DNA of 64,000 bases from G963678445 sp963678445 (GCA_963678445.1 OY782877.1:248001-312000), one strand, 5' to 3'; positions 44,874 to 53,836 are shown, counted from the stretch's first letter. Numbers and translations: made by a program. The notes: generated by a model not told the origin, from the letters alone.

Positions 44874-46112
44874 ATGCAAAGCGGGATGTGTTTGTTTTGT
44901 CTGCTACTCTCCTTGTTTGTTTCCACACTGACCTTCGGGGAGGACAGTAGCCAAGTAGAGGAGGAATTCTCGGGTGCGAAGGTTCTGTTGGGAGCGCATC
45001 GGGGGGGACGGGGGCAGTGGCCGGAAAATACGCTATTGGCCTACAAGGAGGCGTCAAAAAAGTGGCCGAAGGCCTTGCTCGAAGGCGATGTTCAGGTGAC
45101 GGCGGATGGGCATCTGGTGATGATGCATGATGCACGCGTTGACAGGACGACCAATGGGACCGGGAATCTGGCCGATATGACATTGACAGAATTGAAGGCG
45201 CTCGATGCAGCCTATCATTTCACCCGGGATGGTGGAAAGACATTCCCCTACCGCGGTAAAGGCGTACAGGTCCCTACCCTGGAAGAAGTGTTGAAAGCAA
45301 TTCCAAACCATTGTTTTTTGATCGAATTGAAAGATGGTAAGGATATTGTTGAGACGACTGTAAATATAGTGCGGAAATTGAAAGCGGAAAAACGCTTTAT
45401 GTTCGCCTCCTTTAATCCCATTTACATGGCGGGCCTCAAACAATATGCACCAGAAATGGAAACCTGCTACGACATTCCCTCTGCGCTGAAACTGATTACC
45501 TTCTTACGTAACGGACACTGGGAAGAATACACGCCAGAGCACCGCATGCTGACCAGTTCCAAGGAATTAGAAGAGCAATTTCACATCACGCCCGAAGAGA
45601 TAAAAATGATCCAGCAAAAGGGAATCCTCTATCAAGTACACACCGTCAATTCCCAGGAAGAAATGAAACGCCTCCTAACAATGGGCGTAGATAGCATCCT
45701 GACCGACTACCCCGACCGCCTGGCGGCGCTCTTGAAGAAGCGGTCCAGCGACCGCAGGCAGGGATTATGGTCCTTGCCGTGGGTAACCAGAGTGAAGCTG
45801 ACTTACATATTCGTTTTTCTTTGCTTCTTTCTTTTTTCGGCGGTCCAGCGACCGCAAGCAGGGATTATGGTCCTTGCCATGGGTAACCAGAGTGAAGCTG
45901 GCTTACATATTCGTTTTTCTTTGCTTCTTTCTTTTTCCGTAAAAAGAAAGAAGATTCTTAAATTGCCTTACCTTGGATCAATGCGAACCGTTGCATTGGC
46001 AGTGCTGGTTCCCAATGTCATTTCGGTTTCCTGGCTTCTTACGTCCGAGCCGGTGTTGACCGAGAGGGTAAGCGAACCGCTTCCCGTGATACCCGTTAGC
46101 GTCACGGTATAG
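44874..46112 (+). CDS. Exported glycerophosphodiester phosphodiesterase with repeat-derived tail
   Basis: Hydrolyses glycerophosphodiesters to glycerol-3-phosphate and an alcohol. Residues 1-21 form a signal peptide (CLFCLLLSLFVSTLTFG). The GDPD TIM barrel (about 35-288) shows LGAHRGGRGQWPENTLLAY, EGDVQVTADGHLVMMHD, NGTGNLADMTLTELKALD, CFLIELKDGKD and VDSILTDYPDRLAALL, with catalytic His, Glu and Asp residues intact. From residue about 290 the frame runs through two 100-bp repeat units and then 145 bp antisense into the next gene, adding about 120 unrelated residues. GTG at 44808 is an upstream in-frame alternative; ATG 44874 has AAGGG upstream. The domain looks complete, so the enzyme is probably active. 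Confidence 0.88.
   Translation: MQSGMCLFCLLLSLFVSTLTFGEDSSQVEEEFSGAKVLLGAHRGGRGQWPENTLLAYKEASKKWPKALLEGDVQVTADGHLVMMHDARVDRTTNGTGNLADMTLTELKALDAAYHFTRDGGKTFPYRGKGVQVPTLEEVLKAIPNHCFLIELKDGKDIVETTVNIVRKLKAEKRFMFASFNPIYMAGLKQYAPEMETCYDIPSALKLITFLRNGHWEEYTPEHRMLTSSKELEEQFHITPEEIKMIQQKGILYQVHTVNSQEEMKRLLTMGVDSILTDYPDRLAALLKKRSSDRRQGLWSLPWVTRVKLTYIFVFLCFFLFSAVQRPQAGIMVLAMGNQSEAGLHIRFSLLLSFSVKRKKILKLPYLGSMRTVALAVLVPNVISVSWLLTSEPVLTERVSEPLPVIPVSVTV
45740..45839 (+). repeat. Dispersed structured repeat, B-type, unit 1 of a 100-bp tandem
   Basis: GCGGTC-CAGC-GACCGC hairpin, AGGCAGGGATTATGGTCC, TTGCCGTGGGTAACCAGAG, TGAAGCTGACTTACATATTC and a pyrimidine-rich end. It is about 95% identical to unit 2 and lies inside the open frame of the preceding gene. 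Confidence 0.9.
45840..45954 (+). repeat. Dispersed structured repeat, B-type, unit 2 with closing palindrome
   Basis: Same 100-bp unit, differing at only a handful of positions. It is closed by arms CTTCTTTCTTTTT / AAAAAGAAAGAAG around CCGT (45924-45953). The palindrome directly precedes the stop of the convergent ELWxxDGT gene and could act as its terminator region. Confidence 0.9.
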
Positions 46113-48328
46113 CACTGCGGACCATCGGTAAAGGTAACGCCCGTATGTGCGGTACCCGTATGCGTAATCACGAGATCATTTTCAGCATCGAAGTTCGCCA
46201 CAGGCTCGCTAAAGCCCATTCTGAACTTTACACTTGTCCCCTCACTTGATTTCCGCACCTCCGGTCGAATCGAACTGACAAAAGGCGGATGCGTATAGCC
46301 CGACTTGCAGGCCCAAAGTTCTGTGCCGAATACAGAGGAACGCCTTGAAAAGAACAGGGTGCCGTTGAATTCCGTCATGCTGTGAATAGGAAAGTAATGA
46401 TCATCCGAGGGAATTTCTGCAAGCATGACAGTACCCGCTTCCGTGCCATCGCTTTTCCAGATTTCGTAGTCATATGTGCTGTTCTCACAGCAAAAGAAAA
46501 GCGTATTGTTCTGTTTGACAAAACTATGTTTTATGTCATTGGAATAGATGTTACCTACGCACTTGAACATAACCGTACCGGCTTCCGTACCATCGCTTTT
46601 CCAAAGCTCGCGGCCATTTCTTCCCCCGACTGAAAAAAAGAGTATTCCGTTAAGGTTGATTATGTTTTCGCGAGGTGAGAACAGATCTTCAGAGAAATCG
46701 CTCTTGACAATGCGGGTACCTGCTTCCGTGCCATCACTTTTCCAAAGTTCGTAGCTGTTTCTTTCTCTCTTGCTTACAAAAAACAGCGTCCCATTAACGT
46801 TGACCAGAGGCGTATCCAGGTCTGTACGATAACTATTTGAAGCAAACCTTTTGACCATGACGGTACCTGCCTCCGTGCCATCGCTTTTCCAAAGCTCATC
46901 ACTATGTATACCCGCATCACGCATAAAAAAGCGTGTTCCGTTGATGCTGGTCAAGTTACACAAATACAAGGAACTTTTATTAGTTGGAAGGAGGTCTTTG
47001 AGAATTTGCGGGATTTCCTTCCAGTTGCTTGTTTTCCGTTTTCCTGTCTTCCGTTTGCTTAGCTTCCGCACATCCGGCTCCCCTCTCCCCGGACAGGTAT
47101 CTTTAACAATATAGGGAGACGATTTTGTATCGTCCATTCTCCACAGCACACGGCCATGTATGCCGTCATCCGCTGTGAAGAGAAGACTTTCCCCCTCAAC
47201 CCGCAGTCGGTATGGACCTGATCCAACGGTTGCAGTATTGATATCTTTGACCATAACCGTGCCCGCTTCCGTACCATCGCTACGCCATAATTCCGAGCCA
47301 TGCACACCATCATCTTTTGCAAAAAATAGGGTATCTTTAAAATCTATTCGAGAATTTGCCGCTAAGGACCACGGGCCGTCAACCTCGCATGAGACAATAT
47401 AGCCTTGCTCCAACACTAAATTTTTACGGATTCTTTTGACGAGGCAGGTGCCCGCATCCGTTCCGTCGCTGCGCCACAGTTCTTCATATTTTTCATCCTT
47501 ATCAATCTTAAAGAAAACCGCCTTTTCTTTGATCTCTACGGACTCAGGAAGCGAGCCATCACTACCCGCACAGATATCTTTGACGAGGTAGGTACCCGCT
47601 TCCGTACCGTCGCTACGCCATAATTCGAAGCCATGTGCACCATCATCGGCCCAGAAGAGTAAAACCCCTTTAAAATCGGTTAGGTAGAATAGCGTTGGAA
47701 TTCCGTCCCCTGGAGCAAGCTCCTTTACCATGTAGGTGCGCATTGTTGTTGTGTTGCTCACCCACAATCCATTGCCGTGTAGACCGTCATCGGCCTCGAA
47801 GAAAAAGTTATCGCCAACAGTAACCGGCGAGATACATCTTCTTCCCCTTATAAAAGAATCCGCTGGGTAGAACGTATTGGCGCTTTCAGCGCCCGGTCGA
47901 ATGTCTTCAAGCATGACAGTACCTGCTTCTGTACCATCGCTGCGCCAGAATTCAAAACCATGTACACCGTCATCAGCCATAAAAAAGAGGAACTGGTTGA
48001 TACTGCACAAAAGTTCCACTCCCGAACTTATAATCCCCGGTCGAATGTCTCTAAACAGGACTGTCCCCGCTTCTGTTCCATCCGTCTTCCATAATTCACA
48101 ACCATGACTGGCGTCGGTGGCTCTAAAAAAAAGGGTATGGCCTGCTATAACGAAATCGGTAGGGGCAGAACCTTCTTCAGAGAGCGCGATATCCGCTACG
48201 AGATAAGGACGCCCTACCGATTCCTCGGCCCAAGCGCCACACATCAACACAGCCACCAACACAAGACTGACAAAAACAAAATGTGGGCTGCACACACAAC
48301 GCATGAAACGGAAGACTCTCTTAGGCAT
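45968..48328 (-). CDS. Exported ELWxxDGT-repeat protein
   Basis: A 786-residue secreted protein. Residues about 1-35 are a signal peptide (FVSLVLVAVLMCGAWA). About 45-690 contain eleven or twelve repeats of about 45-60 residues built around ELWKSDGTEAGTVMVKDI and LFFxADDGxHGxELW, the ELWxxDGT (hyalin-like) repeat, which likely folds as a beta-propeller. A lysine-rich insert (RKLSKRKTGKRKTSNWK) interrupts repeat 7. The last about 100 residues (PPFVSSIRPEV...TLTGITGSGSLTLSVN) form an Ig-like or cadherin-like domain. It is probably cell-surface attached or secreted; no catalytic site is visible. Confidence 0.85.
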   Translation of the reverse strand: MPKRVFRFMRCVCSPHFVFVSLVLVAVLMCGAWAEESVGRPYLVADIALSEEGSAPTDFVIAGHTLFFRATDASHGCELWKTDGTEAGTVLFRDIRPGIISSGVELLCSINQFLFFMADDGVHGFEFWRSDGTEAGTVMLEDIRPGAESANTFYPADSFIRGRRCISPVTVGDNFFFEADDGLHGNGLWVSNTTTMRTYMVKELAPGDGIPTLFYLTDFKGVLLFWADDGAHGFELWRSDGTEAGTYLVKDICAGSDGSLPESVEIKEKAVFFKIDKDEKYEELWRSDGTDAGTCLVKRIRKNLVLEQGYIVSCEVDGPWSLAANSRIDFKDTLFFAKDDGVHGSELWRSDGTEAGTVMVKDINTATVGSGPYRLRVEGESLLFTADDGIHGRVLWRMDDTKSSPYIVKDTCPGRGEPDVRKLSKRKTGKRKTSNWKEIPQILKDLLPTNKSSLYLCNLTSINGTRFFMRDAGIHSDELWKSDGTEAGTVMVKRFASNSYRTDLDTPLVNVNGTLFFVSKRERNSYELWKSDGTEAGTRIVKSDFSEDLFSPRENIINLNGILFFSVGGRNGRELWKSDGTEAGTVMFKCVGNIYSNDIKHSFVKQNNTLFFCCENSTYDYEIWKSDGTEAGTVMLAEIPSDDHYFPIHSMTEFNGTLFFSRRSSVFGTELWACKSGYTHPPFVSSIRPEVRKSSEGTSVKFRMGFSEPVANFDAENDLVITHTGTAHTGVTFTDGPQCYTVTLTGITGSGSLTLSVNTGSDVRSQETEMTLGTSTANATVRIDPR

Positions 48329-48429
48329 TCAATAAATTTCCTTCCCAAATTCAAAATACAATATAAAAACACCCTTCATTTTCCTGTAGAGGAAAACACG
48401 CAGATCGTCTTCTTTTAGTACAGTCCAAA

Positions 48430-48500
48430 AGTTGTCACGGTAAACGAATATTTTTTGTGGTCAGGGATGCTAAGAAGCATCCCCCATAGGTGGTCTCGAA
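48430..48500 (-). repeat. Degenerate inverted-orientation copy of the dispersed repeat
   Basis: Reads on the minus strand. GTCAGGGATGCTAAGAAGCA and CCCCCATAGGTGGTC match the reverse complement of block 2 and hairpin 1. The block-2 hairpin is GGGATGC-TAAGAA-GCATCCC, a compensated variant of the usual arms. Confidence 0.5.
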
Positions 48501-48517
48501 ACTTTACGTGTTTAAAA

Positions 48518-48552
48518 AAGTAAGGTGGTCTGGAAACCAGACCACCTTACTT
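48518..48552 (-). terminator. Intrinsic terminator of the ankyrin-repeat gene
   Basis: Perfect 16-bp arms AAGTAAGGTGGTCTGG / CCAGACCACCTTACTT with a three-base loop, followed on the minus strand by TTTTAAA. It lies 33 bp after the ankyrin gene stop. Confidence 0.88.
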
Positions 48553-48585
48553 CCGTTTTTATTCAAAGGCGGATTGGAAAAGATA

Positions 48586-51501
48586 TCACTTCCCGCCTTG
48601 CCCCTGTTGTTGCAGCAGGATGAGTACTTGGGGAACGCCGGATTGCTGCGCCAAATCTAAGGGGGTCTTTTCGGCGGCATTCACTACGGTGCTATCCACA
48701 CCTTGGGAAAGCAAGTAGGCGACTACTTCGCGATGACCGCTCGCAGCGGCATCGTGGATCACATAGTTTCCTTCCAATGTTGCCGCCTGGTCGTTCAGAT
48801 CTGCCCCATGCGCCACCATAAGTTTCAGAACTTCCAACTGTCCTACACGCGCGGCTACATGCACGGGCTTTTCTCCATACAGGGCCATATTCAGGAACTG
48901 CGGCTGGGTCTCGATCAGGGTCTGCATACGCTCATAATCCCCTTGCTCTGCGGCTTGTCTATACGCTTCCATGAGCACTGCACGCAGATATATACGAATA
49001 CGTTCATATCCTTGGTAAATGGAGACCTGGAAGGGCGTCATCCCTTTCATCAGAGGGCGGTTGGAAAGCTTTTTTTCGACCAAATCCAGCGGTGTTTCCC
49101 CTGCATTATTACGAATGCATATGTCCGCTCGACGTGCCAGCAGAAGCTTCACTGTTCTCAGGTAACCGCTCTCCACCGCACCGTGCAAAGGCGTATTCCC
49201 GGCTCTGTCAGGGGTGTTAATATCCAACCCTTTCAGAATAAAGAGTTGTGCAGGCCCCCAATGACCGAAAGCGGTGGAAACATGCAGTGGAAGGCGTCCG
49301 TTTTTATCCAACGCACGAATATCCGCGCCATGAGAAACCAGGGCCTTCACAATCAGAACATGCCCCCGTTGTGAGGCCAAGTGCAAGGGCGTAGCCCCCA
49401 TATCATCGGCCACATTAACTTCCGCACCGTGTTGTATCAACAGATTTACAGTATCCACCGTCCCGGTTTCCGCAGCTGCATGCAATGGTGTGGCGCCGCG
49501 TCGGTCGCGTTGCTGCACGTTGTTGTCCATCGACAAGACCCATCGTGCAGCCTCTTGGCTGTCATTCCCCACCGCAGGAAAGAGTAGCGTCCGCCCTTGC
49601 ACATCCTGCGTATCTGTCGCCGCCCCCTCTTTTACCAAGGCCTTGGCGATAGCGACTTGTTCATAAAGCAGCGCTGCAAACAAAGGCGTCTGTTTCTTTT
49701 TGTCCTGTGCCTCAATATCCGCACCGTGGCTCAATAAGAATGGAACCATTTTGGGTTGTTTTGCCTCTATCGCGATATGCAAAGGCGTCTTTCTGTCACG
49801 ATCCTGCGCCTCAATATCCGCACCCGCCGCCAATAAGACCTCCGCCATTTCCACGTTCCCAAAAGCACATGCTACTTGCAGCGGAGTGCGTCCGTCCCGG
49901 TTTTTCCGATCCGATTCCGCACCCTGCGCAATTAAAAACGCAGTAATCGCTACATGTCCTTGCTCCACCGCCATAAAAAGCGGGGTACGTCGTTCACGAT
50001 CTTTTGCTTCGATATTTGCCCCAGCATCCAACAAGCATTTTACCAATTCCTTGCTTCCTTGCAGTGCCGCCAGATGTAGAGGGGTGCGTGCCTGTTTATC
50101 CTTTTGATCAACATCAATACCTCTCTGCAGCAGTAATTGCACAATATCCGGCTTATTCGCTTCCACCGCCACATGCAAGGCTGCCAACCCCTTTGCATTC
50201 TGTGTATCCAACTTTGCACCACGTTCGATTAAATGGGGAATGATAATAGAACGGCCTCTCCGAATCGCATAATGAAGCATCGGTTCCTTAAAACGCCCAT
50301 TCACCTCCGCCTCCAAATCAGCCCCATGCGCCAGACACAGATCCAGCAATTCGGGATCTTGCCCTTCCACTACCGACATGAACGGCGTCATCCCTTCCCG
50401 TGTTTCAGAATTCAGAGACAGGCCTTGTTCCAAAAGATAGCTTACAATAGGAAAATCTTCGTTTATTAGTGCTTTGTGAAGTAAGGTATAGCCTAATAAA
50501 TCCATGAATTTTAGAACATCACGATCTTTCGCAACCATCGCCTTCAGCCCCTCCAAGTCACCATAAAAGACCGCTTGATTCACTGTATATTGTGCACCAA
50601 ATTTTGTTAGGGCTTGTATAACCTGAAACTGTTTTGCTCTTCCGGCTACCGCTACTGGATTCAACGCTACTTCAGGGTGCGCATTCGCATTCAAATCGGC
50701 CCCAAGTTGCGCCAGTGCTTTAACAGATTCCACCTTTCCCAATTCTGCAGCAAGATGCAACGGGGTATAGTTCTTTTGGTTGCGCTCCTCCAGCCCCAGC
50801 CCCTTGGTTTTCAACATATCAAGCGTGTATACCTGCTCCGCAGCCGCTGCCAAATGCATGGCCGTGTTACTTAACCCATCCCGCGCAAAGAGATCTGCCC
50901 CAGCGCGCAGAAGTTCATCCAAAATGTATGGATGTCCCTCTTCTGCTGCTTGCAGCAACGGGGTTTCCCCACTTTCATCCAAGGCATCGACCGCAGCGCC
51001 TTCTTCGATAAGCTCCAGTGCACCGTACAAGTCGCCTGCGGCGACTGCCTGTGACAAGGATGCATAGGCCACCTTTTCAGTCAAACGCACGGGTGGTTTT
51101 GGACGTATAAATTCAATAAAAGGCGCTCCATCCTCTCCTCCTTCATCAACGACGGTCTCCTTGTCCTGTACAACCAATTCTTCCGGTGTATCTTCCTCCG
51201 CTTTTTCCTCTACACGATACGTGACTAAACCATGAACCGACAGTGCCTGCAAAACAGGTATCAGGAACGGTGCTTCTACTTCTTTTGCACGCAAGATCAC
51301 CACAGTAGTTTCTGGAGCGTCTTTAGCCAGTTGTTTAAAAAAAGCATCCACATCCTCCAGCACTGTATTCTCATACACAACTGCGCCGTCCGCTTTCACC
51401 CGGATGACAACCTCTTGCGCTGCCGCCCACACCACAGAAAAAAACACAAGCACCGCCACACATCCCAAGTTTACAGCCAACAAACCGCGTACGATTTTCA
51501 T
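48586..51501 (-). CDS. Exported protein with ExbD/TolR-like domain and about 25 ankyrin repeats
   Basis: A 971-residue protein. Residues 1-28 form a signal peptide or signal anchor (CVAVLVFFSVVWAAA). Residues about 29-98 (EVVIRVKADGAVVYENTVL ... TTVVILRAKEVEAPFLIPVL) resemble the periplasmic domain of ExbD/TolR in strand order and key hydrophobics. An acidic linker (about 100-145) follows. The rest is about 25 ankyrin repeats with GxTPLHxAAxxGHxxIVxxLL. ATG 51501 is preferred (AGGGA upstream, directly before the signal segment); in-frame ATGs exist at 51516 and 51573. The protein would act outside the cytoplasm. A perfect terminator follows. No exbB/tolQ neighbour is present. Confidence 0.85.
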   Translation of the reverse strand: MKIVRGLLAVNLGCVAVLVFFSVVWAAAQEVVIRVKADGAVVYENTVLEDVDAFFKQLAKDAPETTVVILRAKEVEAPFLIPVLQALSVHGLVTYRVEEKAEEDTPEELVVQDKETVVDEGGEDGAPFIEFIRPKPPVRLTEKVAYASLSQAVAAGDLYGALELIEEGAAVDALDESGETPLLQAAEEGHPYILDELLRAGADLFARDGLSNTAMHLAAAAEQVYTLDMLKTKGLGLEERNQKNYTPLHLAAELGKVESVKALAQLGADLNANAHPEVALNPVAVAGRAKQFQVIQALTKFGAQYTVNQAVFYGDLEGLKAMVAKDRDVLKFMDLLGYTLLHKALINEDFPIVSYLLEQGLSLNSETREGMTPFMSVVEGQDPELLDLCLAHGADLEAEVNGRFKEPMLHYAIRRGRSIIIPHLIERGAKLDTQNAKGLAALHVAVEANKPDIVQLLLQRGIDVDQKDKQARTPLHLAALQGSKELVKCLLDAGANIEAKDRERRTPLFMAVEQGHVAITAFLIAQGAESDRKNRDGRTPLQVACAFGNVEMAEVLLAAGADIEAQDRDRKTPLHIAIEAKQPKMVPFLLSHGADIEAQDKKKQTPLFAALLYEQVAIAKALVKEGAATDTQDVQGRTLLFPAVGNDSQEAARWVLSMDNNVQQRDRRGATPLHAAAETGTVDTVNLLIQHGAEVNVADDMGATPLHLASQRGHVLIVKALVSHGADIRALDKNGRLPLHVSTAFGHWGPAQLFILKGLDINTPDRAGNTPLHGAVESGYLRTVKLLLARRADICIRNNAGETPLDLVEKKLSNRPLMKGMTPFQVSIYQGYERIRIYLRAVLMEAYRQAAEQGDYERMQTLIETQPQFLNMALYGEKPVHVAARVGQLEVLKLMVAHGADLNDQAATLEGNYVIHDAAASGHREVVAYLLSQGVDSTVVNAAEKTPLDLAQQSGVPQVLILLQQQGQGGK

Positions 51502-51783
51502 TCGGTATTCCCTCATCGTTATTCCATACACTTCAAAATAGCCTGCACCACAAGCGACATGGGCTAGGAACAACCCGCAGCTATCACATTTCTATCGTTT
51601 TCTTTCCAGCAGGAATCTCCTGCAGCAGCATCGCCCATGCTTACCATAAAAAGGCGCTTCATTGTGCCACAGGTTTTATTACCCTCTCAAACAGCAACAG
51701 CACCAATTCCATATTTAGACACAGAATTGCATTTCCATGGCGTTCTTTGAATCGCGCGCTACTTCTACCCCAATTAACGAAAT

Positions 51784-52335
51784 TTATACCGCTTCTGCTG
51801 ACAAAGTTGCCAGAAATTCTTTTAAATGTTTGGATAGCGAACGTGAAAAGCCCGCGTGCACTTCACGTATTACACCCCGTTTATCAATCACCGCAATATG
51901 TGGAATAGAAGAAACAGCATAGGAAGAAGCTACGCCCCCCCCTCGATCAAACAATACAGGCATGGTCAACCCCTGCTCCTTCCACAAACGGCGCACTAAC
52001 TCTTCCGATTCATTCAGGTTCACCGCCAAGACGACCACGTCATCACTCTCCTGATACGATTCCGCCAAGGAATCTATCACGGGCAACCCTCTACGGCATG
52101 GCGGGCACCAGGTAGCAAAAAAATCCAATAGAATCACCTTGTTTCCTAAATAAGATGACAAGGTTACCGTATTTCCATCCAGTGCTGTCAGCGTGAAATC
52201 AGGCGCTGGCAACCCTATCAGAGGATGCTGGGATTCACGACCGACATAGACGTAACTCAGGAGCAATAAAACTCCACTAAAGGCAATCAATCGCACGGAA
52301 CGTCTATTCAAGAGTATTTTCTTATCTCCATCCAT
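51784..52335 (-). CDS. TlpA/ResA-like thiol-disulfide oxidoreductase
   Basis: A 183-residue periplasmic, membrane-anchored thioredoxin-fold protein. One N-terminal helix (about 14-32) precedes the TlpA domain: PAPDFTLTALDGNTVTLSSY, then FFATWCPPCRRGLPVI with the CxxC active site, and the cis-proline loop in VSSIPHIAVIDKRG. Such proteins reduce or isomerise disulfides, for example during cytochrome c maturation. No ccm or ccs genes are nearby, so the partner is unknown. It lies 283 bp from the ankyrin gene start, and 111 bp downstream of a Gfo/Idh gene on the same strand. Confidence 0.92.
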   Translation of the reverse strand: MDGDKKILLNRRSVRLIAFSGVLLLLSYVYVGRESQHPLIGLPAPDFTLTALDGNTVTLSSYLGNKVILLDFFATWCPPCRRGLPVIDSLAESYQESDDVVVLAVNLNESEELVRRLWKEQGLTMPVLFDRGGGVASSYAVSSIPHIAVIDKRGVIREVHAGFSRSLSKHLKEFLATLSAEAV

Positions 52336-52446
52336 ACCCCGTTCCTTTCAGTTCAAAAACTCCCCCTGTTTCGTGTTCTATCCGCTGAACGGCCCCTTTC
52401 CCCTTATAGGGAAACCTGATAAACGGCCTATTTCTTCCCACCTTGG

Positions 52447-53454
52447 CTATCCGTTTTCAACGCCCCCTTTTTCATCCATTGGATAGCGCAATTCCCATTG
52501 CGCACGTATGCGATCCAACGTGTCCATAATTTCTATCGATTCTCGATGCGTCATTACAGACGACTCCAGACGTCCCGCACGCATACATTGCATCACCTCT
52601 TCTGCCTCACAATTATACCCGTTTCCTTTATACGGCAAATGTATTGTCTTTGCTTTCTTTCCCGGATGCTCTAACACCAGCGTCTTCCCCTGCCAGAAAG
52701 GACCCGGAAGGTGAATCATCCCCTCGGTACCCATAATACGCGCTTCCTGAGCCGTTTCAGTTGCAATACCGCTTGCCAACAACGCAAGCTCGCCCTTCTC
52801 ATAGCCCAACACCATCGCTGCTTGTTCATCTACCCCTGTCTCTCCCAGATGGGCCAGAGAAGAGATCTCCTTGGGCGGACCACCAAAAACCATCGAGGCA
52901 AAGGAAACAGCGTACACACCAACATCCAGCAGGCCTCCCCCACCTAAACTGCGATCAAAAAGCCGATGGTCCTCCTCAATCGTTGTACGAAATCCGAAAT
53001 CCGCCTGCACCATACGCGGTTCACCAATTACGCCCGCCGACAAAAGCTCGCGCACTCGCACCACTACTGGCAAAAAACGCGTCCACATCGCCTCCATCAA
53101 AAAACGCTTCTCCTCCACCGCCACACGGACCATCTCCTGCGCCTCCCGCTTATTCATCGTCAATGGCTTTTCGCACAAAACCGCCTTACCCGCCCGCAAG
53201 CACAAAACCGTATTGGGCAAATGAAAAGGATGTGGCGTAGCAATATAGACCACATCCACTGACTCGTCCGCTACTAAATCCTCATACGAAGCGTGTGCAT
53301 GGGGAATCTTGAATTCCTTTGCAAACGCCTCTGCTGATACTTGTGTGCGCGAACCCACCGCCACCAATTCGGCATCTGCAAGCACGCGTAAACCCCGCGC
53401 AAACTGATGCGCAATAGACCCCGTTCCCAGAATTCCCCAACGTATTCGTTCCAT
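52447..53454 (-). CDS. Gfo/Idh/MocA-family oxidoreductase
   Basis: A 335-residue cytoplasmic NAD(P)-dependent dehydrogenase. The Rossmann motif IRWGILGTGSIAHQFARGL is at the N-terminus, VDVVYIATPHPFHLP follows, and the signature VLCEKPLTMN holds the catalytic-type lysine. The C-terminal sheet domain includes GGGLLDVGVYAVSFASMVFG. It is closest in pattern to dihydrodiol dehydrogenase / anhydrofructose reductase-type members. The substrate is probably a sugar or polyol but cannot be specified. Confidence 0.9.
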   Translation of the reverse strand: MERIRWGILGTGSIAHQFARGLRVLADAELVAVGSRTQVSAEAFAKEFKIPHAHASYEDLVADESVDVVYIATPHPFHLPNTVLCLRAGKAVLCEKPLTMNKREAQEMVRVAVEEKRFLMEAMWTRFLPVVVRVRELLSAGVIGEPRMVQADFGFRTTIEEDHRLFDRSLGGGGLLDVGVYAVSFASMVFGGPPKEISSLAHLGETGVDEQAAMVLGYEKGELALLASGIATETAQEARIMGTEGMIHLPGPFWQGKTLVLEHPGKKAKTIHLPYKGNGYNCEAEEVMQCMRAGRLESSVMTHRESIEIMDTLDRIRAQWELRYPMDEKGGVENG

Positions 53455-53546
53455 ATGCTATTTACTCCTCCTTACCAAAAAGTACATCACAGCCCAAAGA
53501 CAACCAGAGCATGTTAAAGAAAGCTTACTGGCCAATCCTCAAACCC

Positions 53547-53643
53547 TTTTAGTGATTTAAATCTGAAAAGTTTTCCTAAAAGGCGAAATTCCTGCGGCGA
53601 TCAGAGGAGGCAAGAACCGTACCTATTGCTTGAGGTCGCTAAG
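53547..53643 (-). repeat. Dispersed structured repeat, full copy in inverted orientation
   Basis: On the plus strand it reads TTTTAGTGATTTAAATCTGA, AAAGTTTTCC, GCGATCAGAGGAGGCAAGAA, CCGTACCTATTGCTTGAGGT: the reverse complement of the A-type unit from its 3' end to hairpin 1. It is diverged (hairpin 1 decayed) and lies in the 440-bp divergent region before the binding-protein gene. Confidence 0.7.
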
Positions 53644-53827
53644 AACACTTCCGTGCTATAAACGACACTCCAGCAACCACTGGATCGCGTAAAACATCAC
53701 CCTAGCACGCTTGCGGCAACATTACCAGCCTTACATTCCCATAGCACCGCTAAATGCTAAAAAAATACATTCTACCCAACCGCGCATATTCCGCAAATAT
53801 TTCTTTTTAGATAAAAACCACGGCGTA

Positions 53828-53836
53828 TGGTATACT
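53828..53836 (+). promoter_or_regulatory. Extended -10 promoter candidate for the binding protein/kinase operon
   Basis: TGGTATACT gives a TGn-extended -10 (TATACT at 53831-53836), preceded by an AT-rich stretch without a good -35. Transcription would begin near 53843, about 50 bases before the ATG at 53895. Confidence 0.45.

Noticed and set aside
43916..44950. 344-codon plus-strand open frame
   Set aside because: Runs across the MFS gene end, a terminator and the TerB-like gene; contains the terminator hairpin.
45740..45954. Possible CRISPR or minisatellite because of tandem 100-bp units
   Set aside because: Only two units, no spacers and no cas genes; the units match dispersed single copies elsewhere.
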